A DNA stretch of 60,000 nucleotides. It comes from Takakia lepidozioides (lineage: Eukaryota; Streptophyta; Takakiopsida; Takakiales; Takakiaceae). The position numbers and the translations under genes were made by a program. Below, piece by piece: positions 36,164-45,464 of the stretch (positions within the stretch are counted from its first letter, which is position 1; every line of letters starts with the position of its first letter). Where the stretch lies: the NCBI GenBank assembly GCA_030704615.1, contig CM060733.1:60762001-60822000 (forward strand), in the 5' to 3' direction. The notes under the pieces are model-generated. The model did no database searches. It had not been told where the DNA came from and was given only the letters and a program-made list of their open reading frames with translations.

Positions 36164-36389
36164 ATAGAGTGTGTGAAAAATTCACATCCTAGACTTGATG
36201 TACTGATGCATGAATATGTTGATATGTTTCCTGTTGAACTTCCTGGAATGCCCCCTGAGTGAGAGGTTGATCATGCTATTGAACTAGTGACGGATGTTGT
36301 ACCGGTTGCAAAGGCGCCATACAGACATTCAATCGCAGAGAATGAGGAATTAGAAAGACAATTGAATGATTTGCTTGAGAAAGTGGTTT

Positions 36390-36800
36390 TGGGTCCAAAT
36401 GAATTATGTTCGCTCCCAAATTTGGCACGCACGTTGCATATGGCTACATTACATGCCCCATTAAAAAACGAAATGAAAAAAAAATCGTGAGCACGCGAAA
36501 CACAGTCCAACAGGTCCCAAAGCAATAGCAGATCCAGCGGAATACATTCAACGGGTGAACGGATGGTTGCCCCATCCAAATCATTTTTGTTTGCTTCCAA
36601 ACTTTGCCAGTACGTTTGACACACCCTCTCACAGGTCCCGGACTAATATCAGATCAATCGAAATTCATTCAATGGCTCAACGGATGGTTGGCCATCGAGA
36701 TGATTTTGGTTCGCTTTCCGACTTGGCCAGTATGTTCAATGTACCATGGAAGAGGCCCCAGAGTAATATGAGATCAACCAAAATTCGTTCAATGGGCCGT
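36390..36800 (+). repeat. 120-base tandem repeat block inserted between protease and RT
   Basis: Units begin aggtcccaaagcaatagcag (36512), aggtcccggactaatatcag (36633) and aggccccagagtaatatgag (36753), spacing 121 and 120. A partial, longer first unit starts near 36390. The block interrupts the normal linker and joins RT at RRKSPWGAPVMFKKKKDG. It is open in the frame that reads into RT (from 36555), so it could be translated as a spacer. Confidence 0.85.
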
Positions 36801-38385
36801 CGTAAATCACCCTGGGGTGCTCCAGTGATGTTCAAGAAAAAGAAAGATGGGAGTCTGAGGTTATGTGTTGATCATATGGTTGAACAAGTTCACCATCAAG
36901 AATAAGTTTCATCTGCCTCGTGTAGACGACCTGTTTGACCATCTGTATGGGAGTCAAGTTTTTTCAAAGCTTGATCTCCGATCTGGATATCACCAGATAC
37001 GAATCAAGGATTCTGACATACCGAAGACCGGATTTCGATCCCGCTTTGGTCATTACGAATTCTTGGTGATGCCATTTGGGCTCACGAATGCTCCAACAAT
37101 ATTCACGCATCTAATGAATTCCCTGTTTCAAAAGTATTTAGGAAGGATGGTCTTGGTCTACATGGATGACATACTGATATACTCGAAGACCAAAGAAGAG
37201 CACGAACTGCATTTACGTGTGGTATTAGACATACTGAGAGAGAACCATCTGTTTGCTAAGAGAAGCAAGTGTGAGTTCTTTGTGGACCACATGGATTACT
37301 TGGGATTTTGCATCTCCAAAGATGGAATCTCGATTGATCCCAAGAAAGTCCAGACAGTGGCTGAGTGGACTAAGCCAAGTGATAAGACAGAGGTCAGGAG
37401 CTTTATTGGATTTTCCAGCTTCCTGCGGAAGTTTGTCAAGTCTTTTTCACAAATTGCAGCTCCGTTGACAGACTTACTTAAGGACTCAAGTCCTGTAAGC
37501 TTGAGAGATGTCTGGACAGTAGAATGTGATAACAGTTTTGAAAAATTGAAATTTGCTTTGACTCACGCTCCTGTATTGAAATTGCTTGACCCTACCAAGG
37601 GAGCAATTGTGCTTTGTACTGATGCAAGTGATCTTGCTATCGGGGCTGTGTTGATGCAAGATGGGCATGTGATTGCATATGAATCTCGAAAGGTCAGTCC
37701 AACAGAGAAGAATTACCCGACTCATGAGAAGGAATTGTTGGCAATAGTTCATGCCTTAAAGATATGGAGGCATTATCTGCTTCCAATTGATTTTGTAATA
37801 GAGACCGACCATCAGAGTTTGAAGTACTTGACCACGCAGCCTCATTTGAGCCAGACACAAATTCGGTGGTCAGAACTGCTTCAACAGTTTCATTATGACC
37901 CGAAGTATGTCAAGGGAAGAGAGAACGTGATTGCGGATGCACTTTCTAGGAGACCATTACAAGATGATGTTGTCTCATGCATCAGTAGCACTATATTCCA
38001 GGACATTAAAGGTCGGTATGAAATTGATGGATTCTTCAAAGAACCATTTAAGAGTTTGTCTCGTGACCAGAGGACTTCCATTGAGAAGGAGAAATATCGG
38101 CCGTACCTCTTGAGAGATGAAGTGTTATTCTATAATGGTCGGCTGTGTGTTCCCATGATCCCAAACCTGAGATTGCGGATTATTCATGATAGTCATAATG
38201 TTCCAATCTCCGGACACCCGGGCTTTCAGAGAACCTATTGGTCAATACGGAAGCACTATTTTTGGCCGGGAATGAAGAGAGAAATCAAAGAGTATGTGCA
38301 GAAATGTTTCCCCTGTCAGGTTTCAAAGTCAAAAATAGTCAGACCTCCTAGATTATTACAACATTTATCCATTCTTGGATACGAT
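36800..38385 (+). pseudogene. pol: Reverse transcriptase, RNase H and integrase zinc domain of the gypsy element
   Basis: RT begins SPWGAPVMFKKKKDGSLRLC. A single-base deletion near 36880 shifts the frame, and the rest is one open frame to 38391. RT motifs: FSKLDLRSGYHQIRI, MPFGLTNAPTIFTHLMN, and the catalytic VYMDDILIYS at about 37156-37186. RNase H: CTDASDLAIGAVL, YPTHEKELLAIVHALKIWRH, ETDHQSLKYL, ending RENVIADALSRR. Integrase HHCC domain: HNVPISGHPGFQRTYWSIRK and CFPCQVSKSK. After this the sequence departs from integrase, so the DDE core is absent. Confidence 0.92.
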
Positions 38386-39127
38386 GGCTGAAGTGGCAGG
38401 TAAGCTTGTGGCAACTGAAGGAGAGTCTGTTGCAGGGTGGAATTCAATTGCAGAGCCCATTAGCCGCGTCTCTATTAGGATTTGTGGAATTCTGTATAAT
38501 GAAGGTTGGAACAAACTTCTTGTTAGTGGAAGAGCAGCTACAATGATTTTTGATTCATTCACATGGGCATTATGCATATTTATATATGGAACTTCAGATT
38601 ACCATATGTAATAAAGCTAATCCATTTGTTGAGTCTGCACCTGTCCTAAAAGCTCCACCTGAAGAACACCACCAATGCATAAAACAGGCCGTGGCAGCTT
38701 GAAGCTTTGCATGGAGTCCACCTGCCGAAATCCACCACTCACCCACTCAATTGAGGGCAACAGGGCCAACCACATACAAGTGTAATCTGATAATTAATCT
38801 TAATTCTCCAAAGTTGCTACACATCACGTGGGAGGCCCACCTCTGTGCAGTAAAAAGTGGGAACAAATCAACAAACAACTAATCATAGATCTTGCAAAGC
38901 CTGTCAAAACAAAATCCGCTCTGGCACAAAATTAAGTATGGAAAAGATATGCATCCCTCCCTGAGTGCATGACATATTCTATAAGGGGAGGATAACCAAT
39001 CCACATACCTGCTCCATGGGTAACTTCAGCGACTCATACATCCAGACATAACCCTTCACAAGGAGCCCCTCGGATGCTCCATCATGACTTCGTTGTCACT
39101 GTCACATTCAATCCACATGACACAACT
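38386..39127. other. Interval after the truncated element
   Basis: A plus-strand frame 38375-38611 (MAEVAGKLVATEGESVAGWN) is open but I do not recognise it, and its start may be the deletion junction itself. The rest shows no gene, RNA or repeat. Confidence 0.35.
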
Positions 39128-40050
39128 TCAGTAGATTGATATGATAGGATATTCCTGTAGAGTTATAAACATCATGGTGAATGCCTGTATGGGTTCGGAA
39201 GTGCTCTTTTCAATAAGTCCATACCCTTGTTTTTCAAGGCTAGTAATCCGATGGTGCATTTCCACCCCAACCTCTCGCATGGAAGAGCAGTCAATAGTAG
39301 TGCATGCCCTGACATGTGAAAGAGGGGGCACCTGGCTATAATGGTTCCAGAGAGAAATTTGTTATGTATGAGTATAATGTGAGTCACTAATAGAGTACAT
39401 TTAAGCTCTCTCTACTGTCAACATATGCTGAGATTGGAGACATATAATTATCCGGATTCCAAACCCAATTCTGTCTACCACATCTTGCTAGGTTACTCAC
39501 AGCATTAACCGATTTTCAAAATGAAACACGCAGAAAAATTCTGGTACAAGAAGAGGGTATGGCTGAGCACAGGAAGGAAAAAGAAGATACCTTGAAAAGG
39601 TCTGATCTGAACCTCATAAACCACACCGAGAGGAGAGACCAAGTTGTATGTCGGAGTCTCTCCGGGGCATCAGTATCCCGCTCACCAGTGCTTGACCAGT
39701 AGGAGGGGGTTTCTTCGTTAGAGGATCCAGGCCTGGGATATAAAGGCTTAAATATACTCTCCATTGGATAACTGGACCAGTGCTTGAAGCATTCACCGCC
39801 TCCCTAATCCCATTCCTTTCAAGATAAGGCTCGATTTTGATGTCACAGAAAAGGGAGCGATACATACGCTCCTCCTTCGCCTTTTGCCTAAAAGACGAAC
39901 CACTTGACCCGGCTGCTTCACAATCCTTTGCAACGTCTGTCTCTCTACCACTGCCTCAAACCTCTCTACCTCAGGAAACTCCTTGTAACATAAGCTCTTC
40001 CAAAGTTTCCCTTCCAACATTGCTCCATCCAGTAATTCAATCCCATACAA
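39128..40050 (-). pseudogene. F-box-like protein gene fragment, frameshifted
   Basis: Transcribed leftward. The right part reads LEGKLWKSLCYKEFPEVERF, which resembles the end of an F-box followed by the 'LWxxLCxxEFPE' stretch of plant F-box proteins. A frame change near 39950 leads into KEERMYRSLFCDIKIEPYLE and GPVIQWRVYLSLYIPGLDPL. A further open piece at 39128-39331 (CSSMREVGVEMHHRITSLE, then KQGYGLIEKSTSEPI) may be a later exon. The N-terminal F-box core was not found, nor a clean splice pair for the frame change. Either a decayed gene or one with introns I could not place. The subfamily is not identified. Confidence 0.4.
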
Positions 40051-40611
40051 TCAATTGCAACAGGCCATTATTGCCTTGGCCACAGGTCTAGTGGAAAGTG
40101 AAAAAACAAGAACCATATGCAGTAGTTGTTGTAGACATCGTGCCTTAAGGAAGGTGAAACTAGCAAACCACCTCTACTGCACTCGTAGGACATTGGTACT
40201 ATAGAAGCCACAGGGTAACTTGTCAGACAGTAGAGATTTGTCAATGAAACTTGATGATTGAAGTCACATTTTAATTTCTAGACCAGATCTGTGTTTCCAA
40301 AATAGAGTGAACCCGACATTGAAGAATCTTGCAAAGTTGCACATGTTGAATGGCATGATAAGCGACTCCGTGTATGCACATGAAGAATGTACAAGAGCAA
40401 AGACATAAATAAGCTCAAGAGAGGACTGAGGATTGAAGGTACCTCAGGTATACGGCGGAATTCAAGCGTCAACAGTAACCCAACATTTACAAACAAGGCT
40501 AGAATGAGATATTTCAAACTATCGGAATGTGCATGCAAGGCAAAGAGAGTTACAGAGAGATCGTGCTTACCATCAGACTAGAAAAACCGATGTCCTCAAA
40601 GGGAACGAAAG
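40051..40611. other. No gene recognised
   Basis: A minus-strand open frame at 40278-40538 has a hydrophobic stretch (YLILALFVNVGLLLTL) but no family resemblance. It is probably fortuitous. Confidence 0.4.
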
Positions 40612-40790
40612 AATATATATATATATATATATATGACGCCTCCCGAAGGGAGCGTAACTTATGGTGTCACTTGACCCCGAAGGCCTACTGCTTTCCAGCA
40701 TCATGACACACCAGACGGTGGTTTGAACCCACAACCACATCCAACGTGGTATGTGCCCATTATCACTGGGCTACATGCTGGTTGTCGGGA
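40612..40790 (-). mobile_element. tRNA-derived SINE with (TA)n tail, copy 1
   Basis: Minus strand: A box TGTAGCCCAGTGAT (near 40775), B box GGGTTCAAACC (near 40715), a body ending ttacgctcccttcgggaggc followed by gtcatatatat, and a (TA)n tail at 40612-40634. The same 3' end is found on the plus strand at 41540-41628. Confidence 0.75.
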
Positions 40791-40799
40791 AAGAAAGAA

Positions 40800-41539
40800 A
40801 ACACAAGTGAGACTGGAGGTTCGATAGTCCCCACCCACATACTAAATTCCGACTGTCAGATAAACCAGTCTGAGTTATAGCCCGGGCCTGAATACCACCT
40901 GGTTACGCTTATAGGGCTTTTAGTATTTTTCTCGGAAACGCTAATTGAGGTTATGGGCTTTTCCCCTTCTTTCCGAAAAAATAAGGATCTGGGAGTGACC
41001 GCTAACAATCCATGATGCATGCCCTGATAATGAGGTCTTGGGGGAGGAGGTACGAGGGAAATAGCAGATGGCGGGTCCCACAGGCCGGGCTGCACATACA
41101 ATATGTGCACCCGCTCAGGACTAAAGAATCCCCCCCCCCCCTTTTGTCTATGAGCCTGCCATGGAGGGCAATCTAGAGGCACAATGCCCAAGAGTAATGG
41201 TGTTGGGGTGGAATTACCCAGCAGCGTTTGCCCCTCGAGGTACTCCATGAATTCAGTAAACCATTGGATTTGCATAATGATGTATTGTAGCAAAACACAT
41301 GCAGGTAGACTGGGCCCCATCAACCCAATTAGCAGATTCTCCCAAACAACTCCAATTCGCATAATCGGGTGCACCGACTAGAGGTAACTTGAAAGTTTTT
41401 CCCTCTCGGTGCCTGTAGATGAAGCCCTGTAAAGCTTGCTCTCTGTACCTGTAGAGCTTTGGATTTCTCACAAATCCAAGTGTAAGTCTCTCTCTTTGCA
41501 AGTCTTTGTTCTTTCTTTAATATCTTTCATAGAGCCCAG
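40800..41539. other. Unassigned interval with poly-C run
   Basis: A minus-strand open frame of 172 codons (40856-41374; LMGPSLPACVLLQYIIMQIQ near its start) is interrupted in composition by a run of 12 C residues (about 41130-41141). I do not recognise it. It may be a decayed exon. Confidence 0.3.
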
Positions 41540-41628
41540 CCCTGAAAGGGGCAGTAGCCGCAATGGGAAGAGGCTCTTATTTACGCTAGCTTTGGTTGGC
41601 GTCATATATATATATATATATATATATA
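41540..41628 (+). mobile_element. 3' part of the (TA)n-tailed SINE, copy 2 (head missing)
   Basis: gcagtagccgc ... ttacgctagctttggttggc followed by gtcatatatat and a long (TA)n tail aligns with the last ~70 bases of the SINE at 40612-40790. No A or B box lies upstream, so the copy is 5'-truncated or diverged. Confidence 0.65.
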
Positions 41629-42017
41629 GGTATCTTTCTTTTTTCTTTCCTCTCTCTCCTGGTCGATTTTAATTTGCTTTCCTCCTCACTCTCCCCTTCA
41701 CCCTTTTTGCCTCCTGCAATATCCTTCGTCTTTTCCTGAAAAAAGACTGGAAATGACTAAACCAGAAACAAACATTGTCTCTTCATTTCAGCCTTCAAAA
41801 AGCAGGAACCCGGCCTCCTTCATCTTGCACTATATACAATCTCTTCAGCTAGAATTTCCTCACTTTGTAACTTATACATTGTCCTCCAGAACAAACCTAA
41901 GCTATGTACTCGGTTCTTGACCAAAATGCAGCTGCGCCCTAAATGAATAATACAAAACATAAATTCTCTATATCTGTCTATTGTTGTAGTAGGGAATGGG
42001 ATTCAGAGTGTCTTTTA
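41629..42017. other. Pyrimidine-rich interval, no gene
   Basis: CT-rich on the plus strand (tttcctctctctcctgg, cctcctcactctccccttca). No coding content recognised. Confidence 0.4.
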
Positions 42018-42256
42018 CAGTGTCTTTACCCTTGTAAACCATTGTCTTTTCCAGTGCTGTCTTTTCATTCAGTGCACAAGCCCAGTGGTTGGGTATTTGT
42101 GCCTTGCCTCTGCATAACCTGGGTGATCCTGGGTGCAATCCTTCAACATTTGCCTTCAACCGTCCATTGGCCCCTCGATGGGCTGTGTGTTGAGCAGTAG
42201 CTCTATAAACTCACTCGACAAATTACTTTACTTTTCAGTGTCTTTACCCTTGTAAA
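42018..42256 (+). mobile_element. tRNA-derived SINE, family B, copy 2, with target site duplication
   Basis: The element (about 42039-42235) has AGCCCAGTGGTTGGG (A box), GGTGCAATCC (B box, one change), the same body as 32085-32277 (ccgtccattggcccctcgat, gtgttgagcagtag) and a short TTACTTTACTTT tail. It is flanked by a perfect 21-base direct repeat at 42018-42038 and 42236-42256, beginning cagtgtctttaccc, which marks retroposition. Confidence 0.88.
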
Positions 42257-43250
42257 ACTCACATTCACTTGCATAAAAGATTGGGGTGGATTTGAATTTA
42301 GTGGTCCAGATCGATCGGAATATGTGGTGTAGAATTTCGAGAGAATTTTCCAGTGACACATTCCGAATTCAGAATGTGTCATTGGAAATTACTGACATAT
42401 TGTTGGAAAGAAGCCAGTCTCTAGTTGCTAAACTTAAGGAATAATCCAACTCTATCTTTTATGGATAAACAATTATTCTACATAAGAATATTGCAACTAG
42501 ACACGGCCTTGCTTTACAAAGTGAGAGTGTGGTTTCGTAGGAAGTTTTGGTACATATATGCTCATTTTCTGGCACAAACTACAAAGTTGTCATCTTGTTG
42601 CTTAATGTATGTTAAGTACCCTAAAAGAAAAGGATCGGGGCAATGGTCTGCAGTTGTATGGAAGCAGGGGCTGATGGGTGGTGCATCCACTACGACAAAC
42701 CAACTTGCTCCTGCTCCATTTATGAGGGTAGGCCTACAGTAATCACTGTCGTTGTTTTCCTCCAGCCTAGTTTTCATTATGTTTGCATTTGCTTGAGAGA
42801 GTTAACTGTTCCGTCCCTGCATCTGTGTCATGCACCTCACTTCGGTAAGCTCCCCTTCAAGTCATAGTTACTCGCTTTGATGCGCGCGCCTAACTCCCAA
42901 CCTGACCGCCGGGCCAACTCGGAGCTTCACCTGCTCACCGGGATAACGGTCCCCCTTTCTTCCCCTTACAGACCCTCCACCAATTTGGGCCTAGTGGAAA
43001 TTCCCTTTGGTAGGTGGCAGTCTGGAATAGCTCCCCACTCCTTGGTCGCTTTCCGGCTCGCTCGCTTACTCACTAGTTTTTGGTCACCAATGGGCTTGCA
43101 CCGTTCTCGGGGTTACTGCTCCCTATATATACGTCTGTGACTGTCCGCGGGGGGTTCACAAACAACCATGCCATTTTATGGCGAACCACCACGAAGACCC
43201 TCGATTCCCAGTGATGAGTCGCGGTGAGTCTTGGCCCACCCACCACGGCC
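42257..43250. other. Unassigned interval with a GC-rich, TATA-bearing stretch
   Basis: 42870-43250 is clearly richer in G+C than its surroundings and carries a TATA-like ccctatatatacg near 43120, then gtctgtgactgtccgcgggg. It could be a promoter or a solo LTR. No gene follows on either strand. Confidence 0.35.
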
Positions 43251-43860
43251 CACTACAAGAGATGAGCGTTTTTAGGACTACGGCTTTGGCGGAGTCATAA
43301 AAACTGCACTAGGTATACGACTACAGACCGCTGAAATGCGTTGCAATCATAGTTTTATCACTCTGTAGTAATGGATATCACTACATGACTCTGGAAAGTT
43401 AGGGAGCATTGGTCAAACATTGTTGACCACGGTGACAGGGATGGTTTATATGACTAGTGTGATATGTTTGACTACACGTGGACAACGTTTCATGGAATCT
43501 TATGACTCCATGACTGAAGATGGTTTCACAGCTCTAATTATATGACTACATCACTACACGTGTCATTTTGAAGCCACATACACGAATGTATTCATCCATT
43601 GGATGAGTTCATCCACAACATGACATGGCATATAAACTTATGACTGCCTAAGTGCAGGTTGTTTCATAACCCTATATATATGACTACATCACTACACGTG
43701 TCATTTTAAAGGCATTTACATGATTCTATTACTACACATGTCATTTTGAAGGCATATACATGAATGGATCCATCCATTGGATGAGCTCATCCATCCATGT
43801 TTACCACAAATTCCTATCAGCTTTGAATATGTGTGGGGATTTGATATCTGTTCAATAAAT
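43251..43860 (+). mobile_element. Candidate CACTA-type transposon terminus with subterminal repeats
   Basis: The stretch opens CACTACAAGAGATGAGCG, matching the CACTACAAGA start of plant En/Spm (CACTA) inverted termini. Short repeats follow at high density: tatgactacatcactacacg at ~43540 and ~43680, and catccattggatgag at ~43594 and ~43770. Such subterminal repeats are typical of CACTA elements. The opposite TCTTGTAGTG end was not found in the window, so only one end is proposed. Confidence 0.5.
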
Positions 43861-44553
43861 TGGACCTGGATGGACGTGGCTTAACAAGCATTGCAAGATA
43901 TATGAGATTAAGATACGCAATGGTCATGGTTGTACATGGAAATTATTTTGAATCGATAGATTGTATAAGATCTAACTGTCTAGATTGTTTAAGATCTAAC
44001 GGTTTAAGATTAGGTATATCGAACTTCATGAGCAAATTCGCTTAAGTCCGGGCTGAGAGTTTTGGTAGATAGAAGGGGATGATGATGGTAGTAGGATTTT
44101 AGCCTATGACCACTAGAATTAATCAAAGTGCAAAAAGTTAATTTTTTTTTCAAAAAGTTGCTTATAGGGTTTGCAAAAGGTTTAAAAAAAATAAAAAGTT
44201 GCTTACAGAGTTCCCTGAACAAAGGCCTGGGACTTGGGTTTTTTTTTTTCTCCTGCGCCTGCGAGAGATGTTGTGTCATGGAATGTGATGATGCTGGAGC
44301 GTGGGATGGAGGCTTTGCAGACCTACCCACTCTTGAGCAAATGAAGGAGAAGAGGAGGAAGAGACGAGACAACTCCGACATCATCCGACATCTCTCGTCA
44401 TCTCGTCGAGGAGGAGAAGCTCCCAATATTCTTGCGAGCTCGCCGTTTTTGGGAGAGAGACGAGACGAGGAGAAGCTCGCCGTTCTTGGGAGAGTCAGCT
44501 TGGTCTTAGCAGGCCGTGTTTCAATCTCTGCCTGCTCATCTGCACCGTGGTGG
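43861..44553. other. Interval before the left LTR, no gene supported
   Basis: A plus-strand frame 44128-44631 is open for 167 codons but begins in poly-T/A tracts and ends inside the LTR. Its Phe/Lys/Arg/Ser-rich translation has no family resemblance. Probably non-coding. Confidence 0.4.
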
Positions 44554-45384
44554 TGTCGAGTGGCTTTTACTCACCCATCCCTTCGCTATCCGAGGTGGAA
44601 ACTCCAAGATAGAAGAGTTGGATATCTCTAGGCACTCAACCCGGTCAGAACAATCAGTCATGACCTGCAGCTAGTGAATCATGGTTGTGCTTCCTATTTG
44701 TATTCCTTCTTGCCTTCATGTTATCAACTTACCTTACCGTGTATACTGAAGCATAAGATTGCTTCAGTATCTACTAAGTTCAAGTTAATCATGCATTCAT
44801 TCCACAGCTTCAGTCATGTCTCCCTACACAGTGTGATTGTATCGAATAAGTATCAGATTATGATTTATCAGGTATCAGGCCAATGACATGGTGACTCTAA
44901 TCTGCCCTACAGTATCACTACAGCTTTGCATGTAACAAGCATCTACTGTTCATCTTTCCTCCTTCTCCGTGCTCTCGTTCTTGATCTCCTCTCATGCATG
45001 ACCCAAAAGCGCGCCCCCCCCCGTGAAGTGATCCCCTTCTCGTTGCCGCTCTCATAATCTACCCGCAAGCTGTTCTAACCACCTAACTAACTAACCGTCA
45101 CCCCTGAAGTAACACATTCCCTCTGCAGATGTCGTTCCCTCACAGTCGTTCCCTGTCAATGATAACTGTTCCCCATGTACTGTGACAGACTGTGTCAAGC
45201 TGTGTCGAGCTGTGACTTGCTGTGTAAAGCTGTGTCGGGCTGTGACTGGCTGTGCGAAGCTGTGGCGGGCTGTGTAAAGCTGGGTCGGGCTGTGTCGGGC
45301 TGTGTAACCCCCCTAAAGCCTTCTGTTGCCACCCCTAAGGCTCCTGTTGGTCTCAGTCTGCGCAAAAATTAAGGGTACCCCACA
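44554..45384 (-). mobile_element. LTR of left Ty3/gypsy element (3' LTR in its orientation)
   Basis: The plus strand reads tgtcgagtggcttttactca at the left edge and ggtaccccaca at the right edge. The same sequence, diverged, recurs at 53536-54449. Both ends have TG...CA. Shared landmarks: ctccaagatagaagag, cagtgtgattgtatcg, ggctcctgttggtctcagtc. A GCTGTG minisatellite lies inside at 45178-45310. Confidence 0.8.
45178..45310. repeat. GCTGTG minisatellite inside the left LTR
   Basis: Irregular units of about 15-21 bases around gctgtgtcgggctgtgactg. The same motif is in the right LTR (54178-54368) and in arrays beside integrase (49806-50010, 57545-57800, 58412-58672). Confidence 0.9.
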
Positions 45385-45429
45385 GAACCCGTAAAAGCGT
45401 CTAAGTCCCAAGCAGCCCTCTAACATTTA

Positions 45430-45443
45430 CCCCTCCCCCTCTC
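45430..45443 (-). other. Possible polypurine tract of the left element
   Basis: The minus strand reads GAGAGGGGGAGGGG. This is where a plus-strand primer could form for a minus-strand element whose 3' LTR ends at 45384. It lies about 45 bases from the LTR edge, farther than usual. Confidence 0.3.
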
Positions 45444-45464
45444 AAAAAGCCGTGTCCTCACGGT

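Larger units (their letters stand above)
34814..38385 (+). mobile_element. Ty3/gypsy retrotransposon, rearranged and 3'-truncated
   Basis: Order on the plus strand: PBS, Gag N-terminus, inverted capsid segment, zinc knuckle, protease, a 120-base tandem repeat block, reverse transcriptase, RNase H, and the integrase zinc-binding domain. The sequence stops matching after the HHCC domain (RPP at ~38350), so the integrase core, any chromodomain, polypurine tract and 3' LTR are missing. Stops and frameshifts occur in protease, linker and the RT start. Domain order protease-RT-RNase H-integrase defines Ty3/gypsy. The copy is not autonomous as it stands. Confidence 0.9.

Noticed and set aside
40856-41374. 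172-codon minus-strand frame as a membrane protein
   Set aside because: It crosses a poly-C run and has no family resemblance; not supported.
44128-44631. 167-codon plus-strand open frame
   Set aside because: It starts in poly-T/A tracts, ends inside an LTR, and has no recognisable domain.
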